64,000 nucleotides of DNA from assembly GCA_002393965.1 (NCBI GenBank), contig DGSL01000013.1, positions 9,642 through 73,641 on the forward strand, in the 5' to 3' direction. A program made the position numbers and the translations under genes. Every line of letters begins with the position of its first letter. The stretch's first letter is position 1. Origin of the DNA: Bacteroidales bacterium UBA4363. Its GTDB lineage: Bacteria > Bacteroidota > Bacteroidia > Bacteroidales > Paludibacteraceae. The notes under the pieces are model-generated. The model was not told where the DNA came from and ran no database searches. It saw only the letters and a program-made list of their open reading frames with translations. Below, in pieces: positions 55,894 through 64,000 of this stretch.

Positions 55894-57096
55894 TCAGAGT
55901 TCCAAGTCCCCGTCCACTATCTCGTGCCAAGGAAGTCCGCACTTGTTCAATTGCTCCATAAATGGATCCGGATCAAATTCTTCCACGTTCCATACGCCCG
56001 GTCGTTTCCATTTTCCCTGTATGAACATCATGGCTCCTATCATTGCCGGTACTCCAGTAGTGTAACTAACGCCTTGTGCTCCAGTCTCAAGAAAAGCCTC
56101 ATGATGAGAACAATTGTTATAGACATATACAGTCGTTTCCCTCCCGTCCTTCATGCCTCGGATACGGCATCCTATAGATGTCTCGCCAGTATAGTTCTGT
56201 CCCAGGTCCTTTGGATTCGGAAGAACAGCCTTCAGGAACTGTATAGGCACTATCTTCATCCCATTGTACTCCACTTCGTCGATACGCGCCATACCGATAT
56301 TCTGAATGACCCGCAGATGTGTCAGGTACTCCTGTCCGAACGTCATCCAAAAACGAGCGCGTCGGATAGTCGGATAATTCTTCACAAGTGATTCGAGTTC
56401 CTCGTGATAAAGCAAATAGGACTCACGCGGACCAATATTCGGATAAGTCAGTGGCTTATGAATCTCCTGAGGTTCGGTTTCGATCCACTTTCCATTCTCG
56501 TAATATTTACCTTTCTGTGTTATCTCCCGGATATTGATTTCAGGATTGAAATTGGTTGCGAATGCCATTCCGTGATTACCGGCATTGCAATCCACGATAT
56601 CGAGATATTGAATCTCGTCGAAACGATGTTTCGCCTCGTATGCCGTAAAAACGCCTGAGACGCCCGGGTCGAAGCCACAACCCAAAATAGCGGTCAGTCC
56701 TGCTTTTTCGAAACGGTCCTTGTATGCCCACTGCCATGAATATTCAAAGTGAGCCTCATCACGTGGTTCATAATTGGCCGTATCAAGATAGTTGACACCA
56801 CACTCGAGACAGGCGTCCATAATGGTCAAGTCCTGGTATGGCAAAGCGAGATTTACCACAAGATCCGGTTTGTACTCTTCAAACAGTCGAACCAGTTGTT
56901 GCACGTCGTCCGCATCTACAGCAGCGGTCTTGATGGACGTTCCTGTCCTTCGTTTAACATCGTCTGCCAGCCCCTGACATTTGCTCAGAGTACGGCTTGC
57001 CACCATCACATCGGAGAACACCTCCGGGTGTTGTGCTATCTTGTTAAGCGCAACGGTACCCACGCCACCAGCACCGATTACCAAAACCTTTCCCAT
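55894..57096 (-). CDS. Carboxynorspermidine dehydrogenase (saccharopine dehydrogenase family)
   Basis: About 400 residues from MGKVLVIGAGGVGTVALNKIA, chosen because the -7 element is just 41 nt upstream. Rossmann loop GAGGVG (8-13), then the family words NLALPYQDLTIMDACLECGVNYLDTANYE, ILGCGFDPGVSGVFTAY and ETSIGCRIRGMKDG. It reductively joins aspartate semialdehyde to a diamine, giving carboxyspermidine or carboxynorspermidine, the substrate of the next gene. Often annotated as saccharopine dehydrogenase, but the context with nspC shows the polyamine role. Confidence 0.92.
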   Translation of the reverse strand: MGKVLVIGAGGVGTVALNKIAQHPEVFSDVMVASRTLSKCQGLADDVKRRTGTSIKTAAVDADDVQQLVRLFEEYKPDLVVNLALPYQDLTIMDACLECGVNYLDTANYEPRDEAHFEYSWQWAYKDRFEKAGLTAILGCGFDPGVSGVFTAYEAKHRFDEIQYLDIVDCNAGNHGMAFATNFNPEINIREITQKGKYYENGKWIETEPQEIHKPLTYPNIGPRESYLLYHEELESLVKNYPTIRRARFWMTFGQEYLTHLRVIQNIGMARIDEVEYNGMKIVPIQFLKAVLPNPKDLGQNYTGETSIGCRIRGMKDGRETTVYVYNNCSHHEAFLETGAQGVSYTTGVPAMIGAMMFIQGKWKRPGVWNVEEFDPDPFMEQLNKCGLPWHEIVDGDLEL

Positions 57097-57143
57097 GTTT
57101 CTATTTTTTTTAAAAAATCCATTTATAATTCCACAAAACACCA

Positions 57144-57151
57144 CAAAAGTA
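57144..57151 (-). promoter_or_regulatory. -7 element of the polyamine genes
   Basis: TACTTTTG on the minus strand; start near 57137. Confidence 0.55.
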
Positions 57152-57316
57152 CGTCTTTTTTTTCACGATACCCCACCCAACTGCACCTTTTCGTGAAGTT
57201 CAGTCAGTAAAGGAACGCTTGGGTATATTCCTCCTCATAAGCGGGGAAACTGTCACTAAAAGTTTTCTACGTACAGGAAATGAATCTGAAGGGGAAAACA
57301 ATCAGGAAATATGCGT

Positions 57317-57324
57317 TAATTTTG
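57317..57324 (+). promoter_or_regulatory. -7 element of the DUF486 gene
   Basis: TAATTTTG on the plus strand; start near 57331. It lies inside the longest ORF extension and so supports the internal start. Confidence 0.5.
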
Positions 57325-57393
57325 CACATTTTCTTTTTGATTGCTTATCTACACACTTCCATACCAGAAAAATCATCCAACCGAAAAAACATC

Positions 57394-57762
57394 ATGAACA
57401 ACGGACTTTTATGTATCTTAATGCTTATTGCATCGAACATTTTCATGACCATTGCCTGGTACGGGCACATTGCCCTAAAAGGGGTACGATGGTTTGACTC
57501 TCTCCCTTTATTCGGTGTCATCGTATTCAGTTGGGGAATTGCCTTCTTTGAATATTGTCTTCAAGTACCTGCCAACCGCTTCGGTTCGGCAGAATTCGGT
57601 GGACCTTTCTCGCTCCTTGAACTGAAAGTATTACAAGAAGTCATCACGCTGACCGTGTTCACGGTCTTCAATATCCTCGTATTCAGTTATCACATCAAAT
57701 GGAACCACATCGTAGGGTTCCTACTTCTTGTCGCTGCCGTTTATTTTCTTTTCAGAAAGTAA
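57394..57762 (+). CDS. DMT-family small membrane protein (DUF486)
   Basis: About 122 residues from MNNGLLCILMLIASNIFMTIAWYGHI, with four membrane helices. IAFFEYCLQVPANRFG and FSLLELKVLQEVITLTVF are hallmark DUF486 words. Thought to be half-size drug/metabolite transporter-like proteins; substrate unknown. Its 3' end overlaps the convergent WecA-like gene by 42 bp. Confidence 0.88.
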   Translation: MNNGLLCILMLIASNIFMTIAWYGHIALKGVRWFDSLPLFGVIVFSWGIAFFEYCLQVPANRFGSAEFGGPFSLLELKVLQEVITLTVFTVFNILVFSYHIKWNHIVGFLLLVAAVYFLFRK

Positions 57763-58917
57763 CCCAGGGTGTCGGAGACGATGGTCGTCCACCACACGCC
57801 AAAGAAGAAAGGTCAGCGCACAAGCGTAAGCCACGACAATACAGCCTATCATCCAATTATGGAAATTGATACCCAAGAGGCCGAGAACAATAAAGGAGAG
57901 GTTGACCAAGACCAAAACCAATGTCACCTGCCGATGGGTCAGTCCTAATTCCAAAAGGAGATGGTGTACATGATTTTTATCGGCAAGGAATGGGGAACGT
58001 CCATTCTTGATCCGAGTCACCATCACCCTAAACGTATCAAACAAAGGAACGGCGACTGTACAGAAAGCCACGACCGGAGCAGCATTCATAAAAAGCGGAG
58101 CATCCATCTGACCGCACTTCTCCAAAGAAATATTATACTGGCAAAGGCTGACGATGAATATGTATATTACCGATCCCAACAACAACGAACCGGAGTCACC
58201 CATAAAAATCTTCCGTCGGGATCCGAACACATTGTAGATAAAGAACACCGTCAGGGCTCCCATCAACGTATAAGCCATCAAAGAAAGGTTCAACTCATCT
58301 GCCAATTGGAAATAGATGCCATAGAAGAGACAAGCCAGAATACCTAATCCAGTAGCAAGTCCATCTACTCCATCAATGAGATTGATGGCATTTGTCAAGA
58401 GCAGGAACAAAAAGATAGAGGCGGCATAACTAAGCCAGACAAACTCGGTCGAAACGTCGCTCAACGAGAACATCCCATAGAAATACGTAAACCTGAAATC
58501 ACCCATCACCACGATGATGAAAGCAACAATGAGTTCACCAATAAACTTCTTCCGTGCCGATATTTCAAGCATATCATCCATCAGTCCGACGAAAAAGATA
58601 CAGAGCAAGCCTACCAGTACGAACTGACTCTTGGAGTCCAACTCATTAGCTGTGAACGTTGTAAAGAAAACAGGTGGAATCGCAAAGAAGAGGAAGGAGA
58701 CGAAGAAGGTAAAGAAAATATTCATACCTCCGATATTCGGCACCTTTCCGACATGAGAAGTGCGACGGTTGGTCCGAGCGACCAGATTCTTTCGGATAGC
58801 CATTTTACGAACAAATGGCATGAGAAAGCCACCCAACAAGAAGGAGAAAAAAATCGTTATCCACGGGTATTGCCCAACCAGTCTAACCCCTATTTCTTCT
58901 CTGATGAAATCAATCAT
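57721..58917 (-). CDS. WecA/MraY-type polyprenyl-phosphate sugar-phosphate transferase
   Basis: 398 residues, about eleven membrane helices. GLMDDMLEI (about 113-121) holds the catalytic Asp pair, NAINLIDGVDGLA (about 175) and MGDSGSLLLG the second acidic site, and NHVHHLLLELG (about 316) the carbohydrate-recognition loop of the WecA branch. It starts an O-antigen or exopolysaccharide repeat by moving GlcNAc-1-P (or similar) to undecaprenyl phosphate. Its start overlaps the Wzz-like gene stop by four bases. Confidence 0.92.
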   Translation of the reverse strand: MIDFIREEIGVRLVGQYPWITIFFSFLLGGFLMPFVRKMAIRKNLVARTNRRTSHVGKVPNIGGMNIFFTFFVSFLFFAIPPVFFTTFTANELDSKSQFVLVGLLCIFFVGLMDDMLEISARKKFIGELIVAFIIVVMGDFRFTYFYGMFSLSDVSTEFVWLSYAASIFLFLLLTNAINLIDGVDGLATGLGILACLFYGIYFQLADELNLSLMAYTLMGALTVFFIYNVFGSRRKIFMGDSGSLLLGSVIYIFIVSLCQYNISLEKCGQMDAPLFMNAAPVVAFCTVAVPLFDTFRVMVTRIKNGRSPFLADKNHVHHLLLELGLTHRQVTLVLVLVNLSFIVLGLLGINFHNWMIGCIVVAYACALTFLLWRVVDDHRLRHPGLLSEKKINGSDKK

Positions 58918-59873
58918 GATTCCTGTCTTTTTTCCGTTCGGCTAGAACGTACGAAATCCTTTATTTTCGAATAATTGTCAATCAAGACGATCAGAAGAAC
59001 GGCAATCAGATAGCAACTGAAGATGCATTCTATTGCCACACGGAATTTTGATTTAGGCTCACGAATGAGCACATCGGAGACGGCGCGAACGGGGTACCGC
59101 TGTGTACCCAATCCCAATTCGGTTGCGATACTTCGATTGATGAGTTCCATCTTGTCACGTGTATCACCACTTCTCGAAGTGATGACGCCATCTTCTCCAA
59201 CCCGCATGATTGGGTTCAGTCCTTCTTCGATGTGAGAAAGGTTGCCCATCTCGTTTTCCAGAAGATGGATCTCCTTCTCATGTGTCTTCACATAGCGGTC
59301 GCACATAGCTATCAATTCCGGGTTCTGATTGAAATAGGCAAGCATATTCTTCTGAATGCCCATAAAATTCGCCTCTCCATGAGCTGTCATTCGGATACAC
59401 AACTCATAGCGCACAATCTGCATTGTAGAATCGATATCGGACACATCCTCGCAGATATAGTCCCTCAGTCCGTCTTTATTGACGTCCAAACACAGATGCG
59501 AGTCTAAGGAGCGAACTGCCTTCACGTCTTCTTTCGACAGTTTCAGGGTCTTGGCAAACGCTTCATTGTTGTTGAAAGGATTGAGCTTCAGACCCAGTGC
59601 ACGCACGCGGTCCTGCAAGTCACCGTAGTTCACACCCACCATGTGGACGACAAACTCCGCCTGCAGACGTGGTTTCATGAAGGCTATATGGATAAATGCA
59701 AAAATAGAAAGGACAAAGAAAATCAGGATGATGTACCAATAGCGAATGTTCAACCGGAGGATAAGCAAGATATAAGTCCACAGGAAAGCCAGCAGATGAC
59801 CGACCATTGCAAGCACCTCTTTTGTCAAATCCATCAAATCGAGATCCTTCTCCTTTTTCTCGTTCGTTTCCAT
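58914..59873 (-). CDS. Wzz-like chain-length determinant
   Basis: 319 residues with membrane helices near 45-65 and 285-303 and a periplasmic helical domain between, the plan of polysaccharide copolymerases. The Wzz proline-rich motif near the second helix is weak (SDVLIREPKSKFRV), and no kinase domain follows. It is expected to set polymer length with the Wzy-type protein at 61.4-62.6 kb. First gene of a two-gene unit with the WecA-like transferase, with its own promoter. Confidence 0.78.
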   Translation of the reverse strand: METNEKKEKDLDLMDLTKEVLAMVGHLLAFLWTYILLILRLNIRYWYIILIFFVLSIFAFIHIAFMKPRLQAEFVVHMVGVNYGDLQDRVRALGLKLNPFNNNEAFAKTLKLSKEDVKAVRSLDSHLCLDVNKDGLRDYICEDVSDIDSTMQIVRYELCIRMTAHGEANFMGIQKNMLAYFNQNPELIAMCDRYVKTHEKEIHLLENEMGNLSHIEEGLNPIMRVGEDGVITSRSGDTRDKMELINRSIATELGLGTQRYPVRAVSDVLIREPKSKFRVAIECIFSCYLIAVLLIVLIDNYSKIKDFVRSSRTEKRQES

Positions 59874-59903
59874 AAATGGGCTTTATTCGTTTTTTACATT
59901 TGG

Positions 59904-59911
59904 CAAATATA
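59904..59911 (-). promoter_or_regulatory. -7 element of the Wzz-WecA pair
   Basis: TATATTTG on the minus strand; start near 59897, 24 nt before the ATG. Confidence 0.6.
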
Positions 59912-60013
59912 CTCTTTTTCTCGCGGACTTCCTTCTTTCGGTTGCGAAAGTTAATATGCCCATTCGTTCAAAGAGTTTAGTTTAGTTTGGTTTCGCACAC
60001 AATTCAGACTGTG

Positions 60014-60200
60014 TCATATCTCTCGCATTGAATACGAACTCTTACCTGTGACAGAAGATGCGTTTTCCCCATGTCTTCTATAATAAATCAATCTTTGTGG
60101 AATAAACTCGGTATTATAATACATTTCAGCGACCAATCCGATCCATCTGCTCTTTCAGGTACTTCCTACCGTTGTAGGTTGCCATACATACAGAAATCAT
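60014..60200 (-). pseudogene. GT2 gene with a large internal deletion
   Basis: The ATG overlaps the stop of the upstream GT2 gene (ATGA). The first 20 codons read MISVCMATYNGRKYLKEQMD, the intact start of a GT2, but a stop follows after 24 codons. Shifting frame by one at that point gives LVAEMYYNTEFIPQRLIYYR, then RHGENASSVTG and MREI-stop, the normal GT2 ending. About 150 middle codons are missing, so the gene is dead. Its original place was as the next transferase in the operon. Confidence 0.85.
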
Positions 60201-61024
60201 AGTTTCGCCCTCCTTCTCATATCTTTAATCTTATAATACATATAATCAAACACGGAGTGGTAGATGATTCCCTTTGTCATGGCATATCGTTTCCTATTTG
60301 CTTCGATTACGGACATCAGATTTCTGATCTTCTCACTCATTGTCTCCTTTCTTAAAGCGCCGACCGCATTGCCTGTATGCTGACGGTATTTGATTGTCGC
60401 TACGCCCAGGGGTATCACCTTGCCATACTTTCCAGCCACGATGCTCAACCACGCATCGTGCATAGTCACGACCTTTGGGAAGGGCAGAGTTTTATTTCTC
60501 AGCGCACGATTGATAATCATCGTACAGCCTGTCACACTATTTGACATACCCAGTTCCTTCAAATTACTATCCAATTCATACGGATCGATAGCAGAATAGT
60601 CCCAGAACGAATCATCGATCAGGTTCAAATGCTCGTCCACAACCTGCAGATCGGTATGTACGAGCAGTGGACATCCCTTACCGTACATTTTCTCGAGTTT
60701 CTGTATTTCACGCAGTGACAGCTCAACTTTTTCAGGGAGCCATACGTCATCCTGGTCGCTGAACAGGATATAGTCCGCATCAGAGCACTCCAACAGTCTT
60801 TCGTAGGAGCGTATCACACCAATGTTACCCATTGCATCACGCAATCGGCATACCCGTTGCGAAAATCTCCTCTCATATTCATCGATACGTTCCACTGTAT
60901 CATCCGTAGAACCATCATCCCGTATCAGCAATCGGAAATCCCGTTCTGTCTGGTCGAGAATTGAGTCTATCTGTTCGGACAGATAATTCGCACCATTATA
61001 TGTTGATAAAAGAATATCGGTCAT
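60197..61024 (-). CDS. Glycosyltransferase family 2
   Basis: About 275 residues from MTDILLSTYNGANYLSEQID; 16 upstream codons come from the hairpin repeat array and were dropped. RDDGSTDDTVERI and LFSDQDDVWLPEKV provide the nucleotide and DxD sites, GCTMIINRAL and TMHDAWLSIVAGKYGKVIPL the acceptor side, YRQHTGNAVG the close. It probably adds one sugar of the surface polysaccharide. Normal composition, unlike the AT-rich GT2 at 49 kb. Confidence 0.9.
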   Translation of the reverse strand: MTDILLSTYNGANYLSEQIDSILDQTERDFRLLIRDDGSTDDTVERIDEYERRFSQRVCRLRDAMGNIGVIRSYERLLECSDADYILFSDQDDVWLPEKVELSLREIQKLEKMYGKGCPLLVHTDLQVVDEHLNLIDDSFWDYSAIDPYELDSNLKELGMSNSVTGCTMIINRALRNKTLPFPKVVTMHDAWLSIVAGKYGKVIPLGVATIKYRQHTGNAVGALRKETMSEKIRNLMSVIEANRKRYAMTKGIIYHSVFDYMYYKIKDMRRRAKL

Positions 61025-61065
61025 TATTTCTAAGTATTCTTTTTTTAAAAAACAGGCGTTTTTTT

Positions 61066-61435
61066 GCGCCATGGCATAGATTAAGCAAGCTTATCTCTGC
61101 TCATTTGGCTTGGCAAAACGCTTATCTTCGATAGTCGTTTTTTGCGCCATGGCATAGATTAAGCAAGCTTATCTCTGCTCATTTGGCTTGGCAAAACGTT
61201 TATCTTCGATAGACGTTTTTACGCCATGGCATAGATTAAGCAAGCTTATCTCTGCTCATTTGGCTTGGCAAAACGCTTATCTTCGATAGACGTTTTTTGC
61301 GCCATGGCATAGATTAAGCAAGCTTATCTCTGCTCATTTGGCTTGGCAAAACATTTATCTTCGATAGACGTTTTTTGCGCCATGGCATAGATTAAGCAAG
61401 CTTATCTCTGCTCATTTGGCTTGGCAAAACGTTCC
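61066..61435 (-). repeat. Five-copy 78-bp hairpin repeat array
   Basis: Five cores starting at 61066, 61144, 61221, 61299 and 61377. Read with the operon, each unit has a long imperfect hairpin, TTTTGCC..GCAGAGATAAG-CTTG-CTTAATCTATGCC..GGCGCAAAA, then a short hairpin, ACGTC TATC GAA GATA AACGT. On the plus strand the short hairpin is followed by T6. Units differ by one to three bases. The first overlaps the 3' end of the polymerase gene and encodes its last residues; the last ends near the GT2 start. Confidence 0.92.
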
Positions 61436-62616
61436 CTTTCCTGCATTGCCTTTTGATGGACGGTCCAGCGGTACGCCAAACCGTCTGTTTGAAACATCAT
61501 ATTTCTGTAATTGTATTCTATATTCGTTGTATTCATAGTGATATTGGCTAATAAGTAGAGAGAAAAGAAACCAAAATAGAGGGTCTTTGTCCGCACGCCG
61601 TCTATCATCTTGAGCAAATGAGGAATGAGCACTACCGATCCAAAGACGAATAGAGACGGCAAGCGAGTGGAGGTAATCATCGACCATTGGAAGAAAAAGA
61701 AGGACATGATATAGACGATGAACAAATTCACGAAGAACCGCGTCTTTTCGTCCGTCTTCAGGCGTTGATAATAACGCCAGCATATCAAGTACATCAAGAA
61801 GAAATTGCCAACAAAAGAATAAAGAGAGCCAAAGGACATTTCACGAACTGAACTATACATCATATCATCCATATAAATAACCAGTTTCTTCGATACAATA
61901 GGTATCGAGCATGATATGAGCCAATCGACCAGAGAATTGAAAAGATTCAATCGGAAAAAGAAAACTACAATTCCCATCCCGAACAACATCCATACCGTCC
62001 GCCGTGACATCTGTTTCCTCAGCAGTGGATAGAGCAAGATGAACAGCAACGAGGAGACATGGAAGAGACTACCCAAAAGATTCATCAGCAAATATTTTCC
62101 GAACATCCCTTTCTGTGCATACCGAATCGACATGAAGAATAAAAGCAGGCCCTTGCAATTGCGCAATTGGTCTACCATATAGACCATTCCCATAAAAGAA
62201 AGGAACAAAGCCATTGAGAAAGCATACGAGACGGTGGCATGGCGACGCAGTACGCAATGAAGAAGAATAATGTCGAAAAGCGTATTTACCAGCTGGAACG
62301 TAGCATAGTCAGAGAAGACACTCTTCAGCACAACCACGTAGAACTTAAAACCTATCTCATAATTGGACTGCGCAAAGAAATCTTCCGCATTCCAATCCCA
62401 GAGGGTTGGCAAGTCGCGGAATACGGCGTGGTATGCGAAGATATCCATCCCGACATAGCCTCGCAGACCATAGAACAACACAAGAGAGAGTACCGATAGT
62501 TGCATCACTACCTGTTTCATGCGTTGCCCTTCATACAGTTCCACATAGGCGAGTATCATCAACACCGCCAAGTGCAACACATAAGGTATCGTATAAACAT
62601 AACTAATCGGTTCCAT
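61402..62616 (-). CDS. EpsG/Wzy-type polysaccharide polymerase
   Basis: 404 residues, about ten membrane helices, EpsG family: LVLFYGLRGYVGMDIFAYHAVF, SNYEIGFKFYVVVLKSVF and LFHVSSLLFILLYPLL are typical. It is expected to join lipid-linked repeats in the periplasm. It starts two bases after the flippase stop. The last seven residues after RERF are encoded by the repeat array, an added tail. Confidence 0.85.
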   Translation of the reverse strand: MEPISYVYTIPYVLHLAVLMILAYVELYEGQRMKQVVMQLSVLSLVLFYGLRGYVGMDIFAYHAVFRDLPTLWDWNAEDFFAQSNYEIGFKFYVVVLKSVFSDYATFQLVNTLFDIILLHCVLRRHATVSYAFSMALFLSFMGMVYMVDQLRNCKGLLLFFMSIRYAQKGMFGKYLLMNLLGSLFHVSSLLFILLYPLLRKQMSRRTVWMLFGMGIVVFFFRLNLFNSLVDWLISCSIPIVSKKLVIYMDDMMYSSVREMSFGSLYSFVGNFFLMYLICWRYYQRLKTDEKTRFFVNLFIVYIMSFFFFQWSMITSTRLPSLFVFGSVVLIPHLLKMIDGVRTKTLYFGFFSLYLLANITMNTTNIEYNYRNMMFQTDGLAYRWTVHQKAMQERERFAKPNEQR

Positions 62617-62618
62617 CT

Positions 62619-63938
62619 TTACTTCCCGTTTATCTCTTTCTCTTCCGAACGATTACATGAGACCGCATTCCGAGGAAAGAGGAGTCGATGACCGCAATAT
62701 GCCATTCCCACAGCCACGAACACCTCGACAATGAGTACCGTTCCTGCGGCTCCCATCGCTTTTCCTACGGGTATGAGCAAGAAAATACAGGCAAACGCCA
62801 ACACGGCAGCCAACGAATAGACATTGCGGTAACGTTGCCTTTCTCTCTCTCCGCCCATCGCCAGCAAAACCAGTTGAGCATAAACACCCCCCGATCCGAC
62901 AAAGAGCGGCACCCATGCCATCAACCTGAATATTGCCCCCGTCCCTACATACTCAGTTCCCAACAGACTCTCAGCAAGAGGTGAGAAAGCGAACAGCAGA
63001 ATTCCAAGCAGTGCCATACCACCAGCCACAAATACCAGAACCTTCCGCACATAGCGAACTGCCACCCCCTGATTCTCACGATTCATCTGCACGATGCGCG
63101 GATAGAATGCCTGAATAACAGAGAACAGAATCATATAGGTCAACGCACGAACCAGTCGATCCACCGCCGAATAGCGTCCCACCTCGACCGCTGTGCCAAA
63201 CCATCCAAGAAAAAAAGCAATACTCACCGTATAAATACTTGTTGCGGCATTCGAAAAGAATATCGGGAACGATCTTCTCAGAGCCATTATTACGTTTTGA
63301 ATACTGCATGGCAGACTGCTTGCGAGTCCTTTTTTTTGAATATAAACATACGTGACCAAAGACGACAACAGATAGACCATGGACTGAATCAAAGCAGCCA
63401 CCAAGAAATCTGCCGGAGTATGTACAAAAACGAAAGTCAGAGGCAAGACAGAGAGTTTGCACAGTGTATTGATGATGGAGATAACCCGTATTCTGCCCAA
63501 TCCCTGCAGCAACCAGACAAACGAAAATGCGTGGCCTACCACCATCAGAAACATGACATAGAGCGTTTCGCGGTAAATAAAAAAGCGCGGTATCATAGAG
63601 AGAGCCCAAACAAGCAGTGCGGTTACCGTCAGTAACAACCATTTAGCTCTAACCGTCTCGGTATAGATGCGGTCCACTTCCCTTTGGTTTCCCTTCGCCA
63701 ATGCAATCTCTTTCGTAGCTGAGAGGTCGAAACCGAAATCCACAATCAACATCATCATTTGGCACACAGCCAACGAAAAACCTATATATCCGTACTTCTC
63801 GGCTCCGAGAGTCATCATGAGATATGGCAATACCAAAATCGGGGCTATGTAGTTCAGTCCTTTGAGAGCAAGCAACCAGATTACGTCCGACATTTCGTGT
63901 CGGAACGGGCTGTGTCTGTATTTCTCTATCAGTTTCAA
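62619..63938 (-). CDS. Wzx-type oligosaccharide flippase
   Basis: 439 residues with 12-14 membrane helices; the start EKYRHSPFRHEMSDVIWLLALKGLNYIAPILVLPYLMMTLG is the classic Polysacc_synt opening. It moves undecaprenyl-linked repeats across the inner membrane. A basic C-terminus follows the last helix. First visible gene of the flippase-polymerase-GT2 run; the promoter may lie beyond the right edge. Confidence 0.9.
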   Translation of the reverse strand: MKLIEKYRHSPFRHEMSDVIWLLALKGLNYIAPILVLPYLMMTLGAEKYGYIGFSLAVCQMMMLIVDFGFDLSATKEIALAKGNQREVDRIYTETVRAKWLLLTVTALLVWALSMIPRFFIYRETLYVMFLMVVGHAFSFVWLLQGLGRIRVISIINTLCKLSVLPLTFVFVHTPADFLVAALIQSMVYLLSSLVTYVYIQKKGLASSLPCSIQNVIMALRRSFPIFFSNAATSIYTVSIAFFLGWFGTAVEVGRYSAVDRLVRALTYMILFSVIQAFYPRIVQMNRENQGVAVRYVRKVLVFVAGGMALLGILLFAFSPLAESLLGTEYVGTGAIFRLMAWVPLFVGSGGVYAQLVLLAMGGERERQRYRNVYSLAAVLAFACIFLLIPVGKAMGAAGTVLIVEVFVAVGMAYCGHRLLFPRNAVSCNRSEEKEINGK

Positions 63939-64000
63939 ACCACGCAGATGTTTACCTATTCAATTTCAATTTGCGTATCTCGCAATTCCGAGCCATACGA
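63939..64000. other. Right edge, no gene seen
   Basis: 62 bases upstream of the flippase. No TAnnTTTG element and no terminator; a further polysaccharide gene may continue outside the window. Confidence 0.5.

Noticed and set aside
61066-61435. Regular repeats resembling a CRISPR array
   Set aside because: The parts between repeat cores are nearly identical to each other and themselves palindromic, so there are no unique spacers; no cas genes are present.

Overview
The window looks like a chromosomal stretch of a Bacteroidales bacterium (Bacteroidota; family not resolved). Reasons: most leader regions carry the Bacteroidota -7 element TAnnTTTG (usually TATCTTTG or TATATTTG); Rho has a long charged N-terminal insertion; the primary sigma factor is short (286 aa, no region 1.1); tRNA genes lack an encoded CCA; and there are Bacteroidota-type families (Porin_10-like porin, DUF4301, Dna2-like nuclease-helicase, carboxynorspermidine pathway).

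Layout. 0.4-12.6 kb: DUF4301 protein, a probable structured RNA, a two-domain YqiA-like hydrolase, an AddA/AddB-type recombination nuclease pair and a convergent Dna2-like nuclease-helicase. 12.6-22.6 kb: DMT transporter, prfC, a thioesterase, rho, tilS, yihY, rnpB and the primary sigma gene, with several divergent promoters. 22.8-32.7 kb: operon of M16 peptidase, porin and a membrane-anchored solute-binding protein; flavodiiron protein; topB with two TPR proteins; TauE/SafE permease. 32.7-42.9 kb: tRNA-Arg, lipoprotein, a second probable small RNA, ftsK-lolA-trxB, nth, clpC, tRNA-Lys and a secreted nuclease. 43-47 kb: trpS, then an AmgK-like kinase fused to a RapZ C-terminal domain, a MurU-like nucleotidyltransferase and a small membrane protein, a plausible amino-sugar/cell-wall recycling operon. 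47-50 kb: AT-rich accessory island with a decayed acyltransferase, a repeated 15-bp motif, two glycosyltransferases and another gene remnant. 50-57.8 kb: exported flavodoxin, pheT, an A1S_2505-like protein, a three-tRNA cluster (Gly-Leu-Leu) and the two-gene carboxynorspermidine route. 57.7-64 kb: surface-polysaccharide genes on the minus strand (flippase, polymerase, GT2, a decayed GT2; then Wzz-like and a WecA-like initiating transferase).

The most unusual structure is a family of 77-78 bp repeats, each a long imperfect hairpin followed by a short one. They sit at gene 3' ends at three loci: after trpS (2 copies), after the polysaccharide polymerase (5 tandem copies) and, degenerate, after the A1S_2505-like gene. 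Loci differ in sequence but keep base pairing, and the first unit supplies the last codons of trpS and of the polymerase gene. Start sites were moved from the longest ORF where a promoter, ribosome binding site or family N-terminus pointed to an internal ATG. All calls come from reading the sequence; no database search was run.
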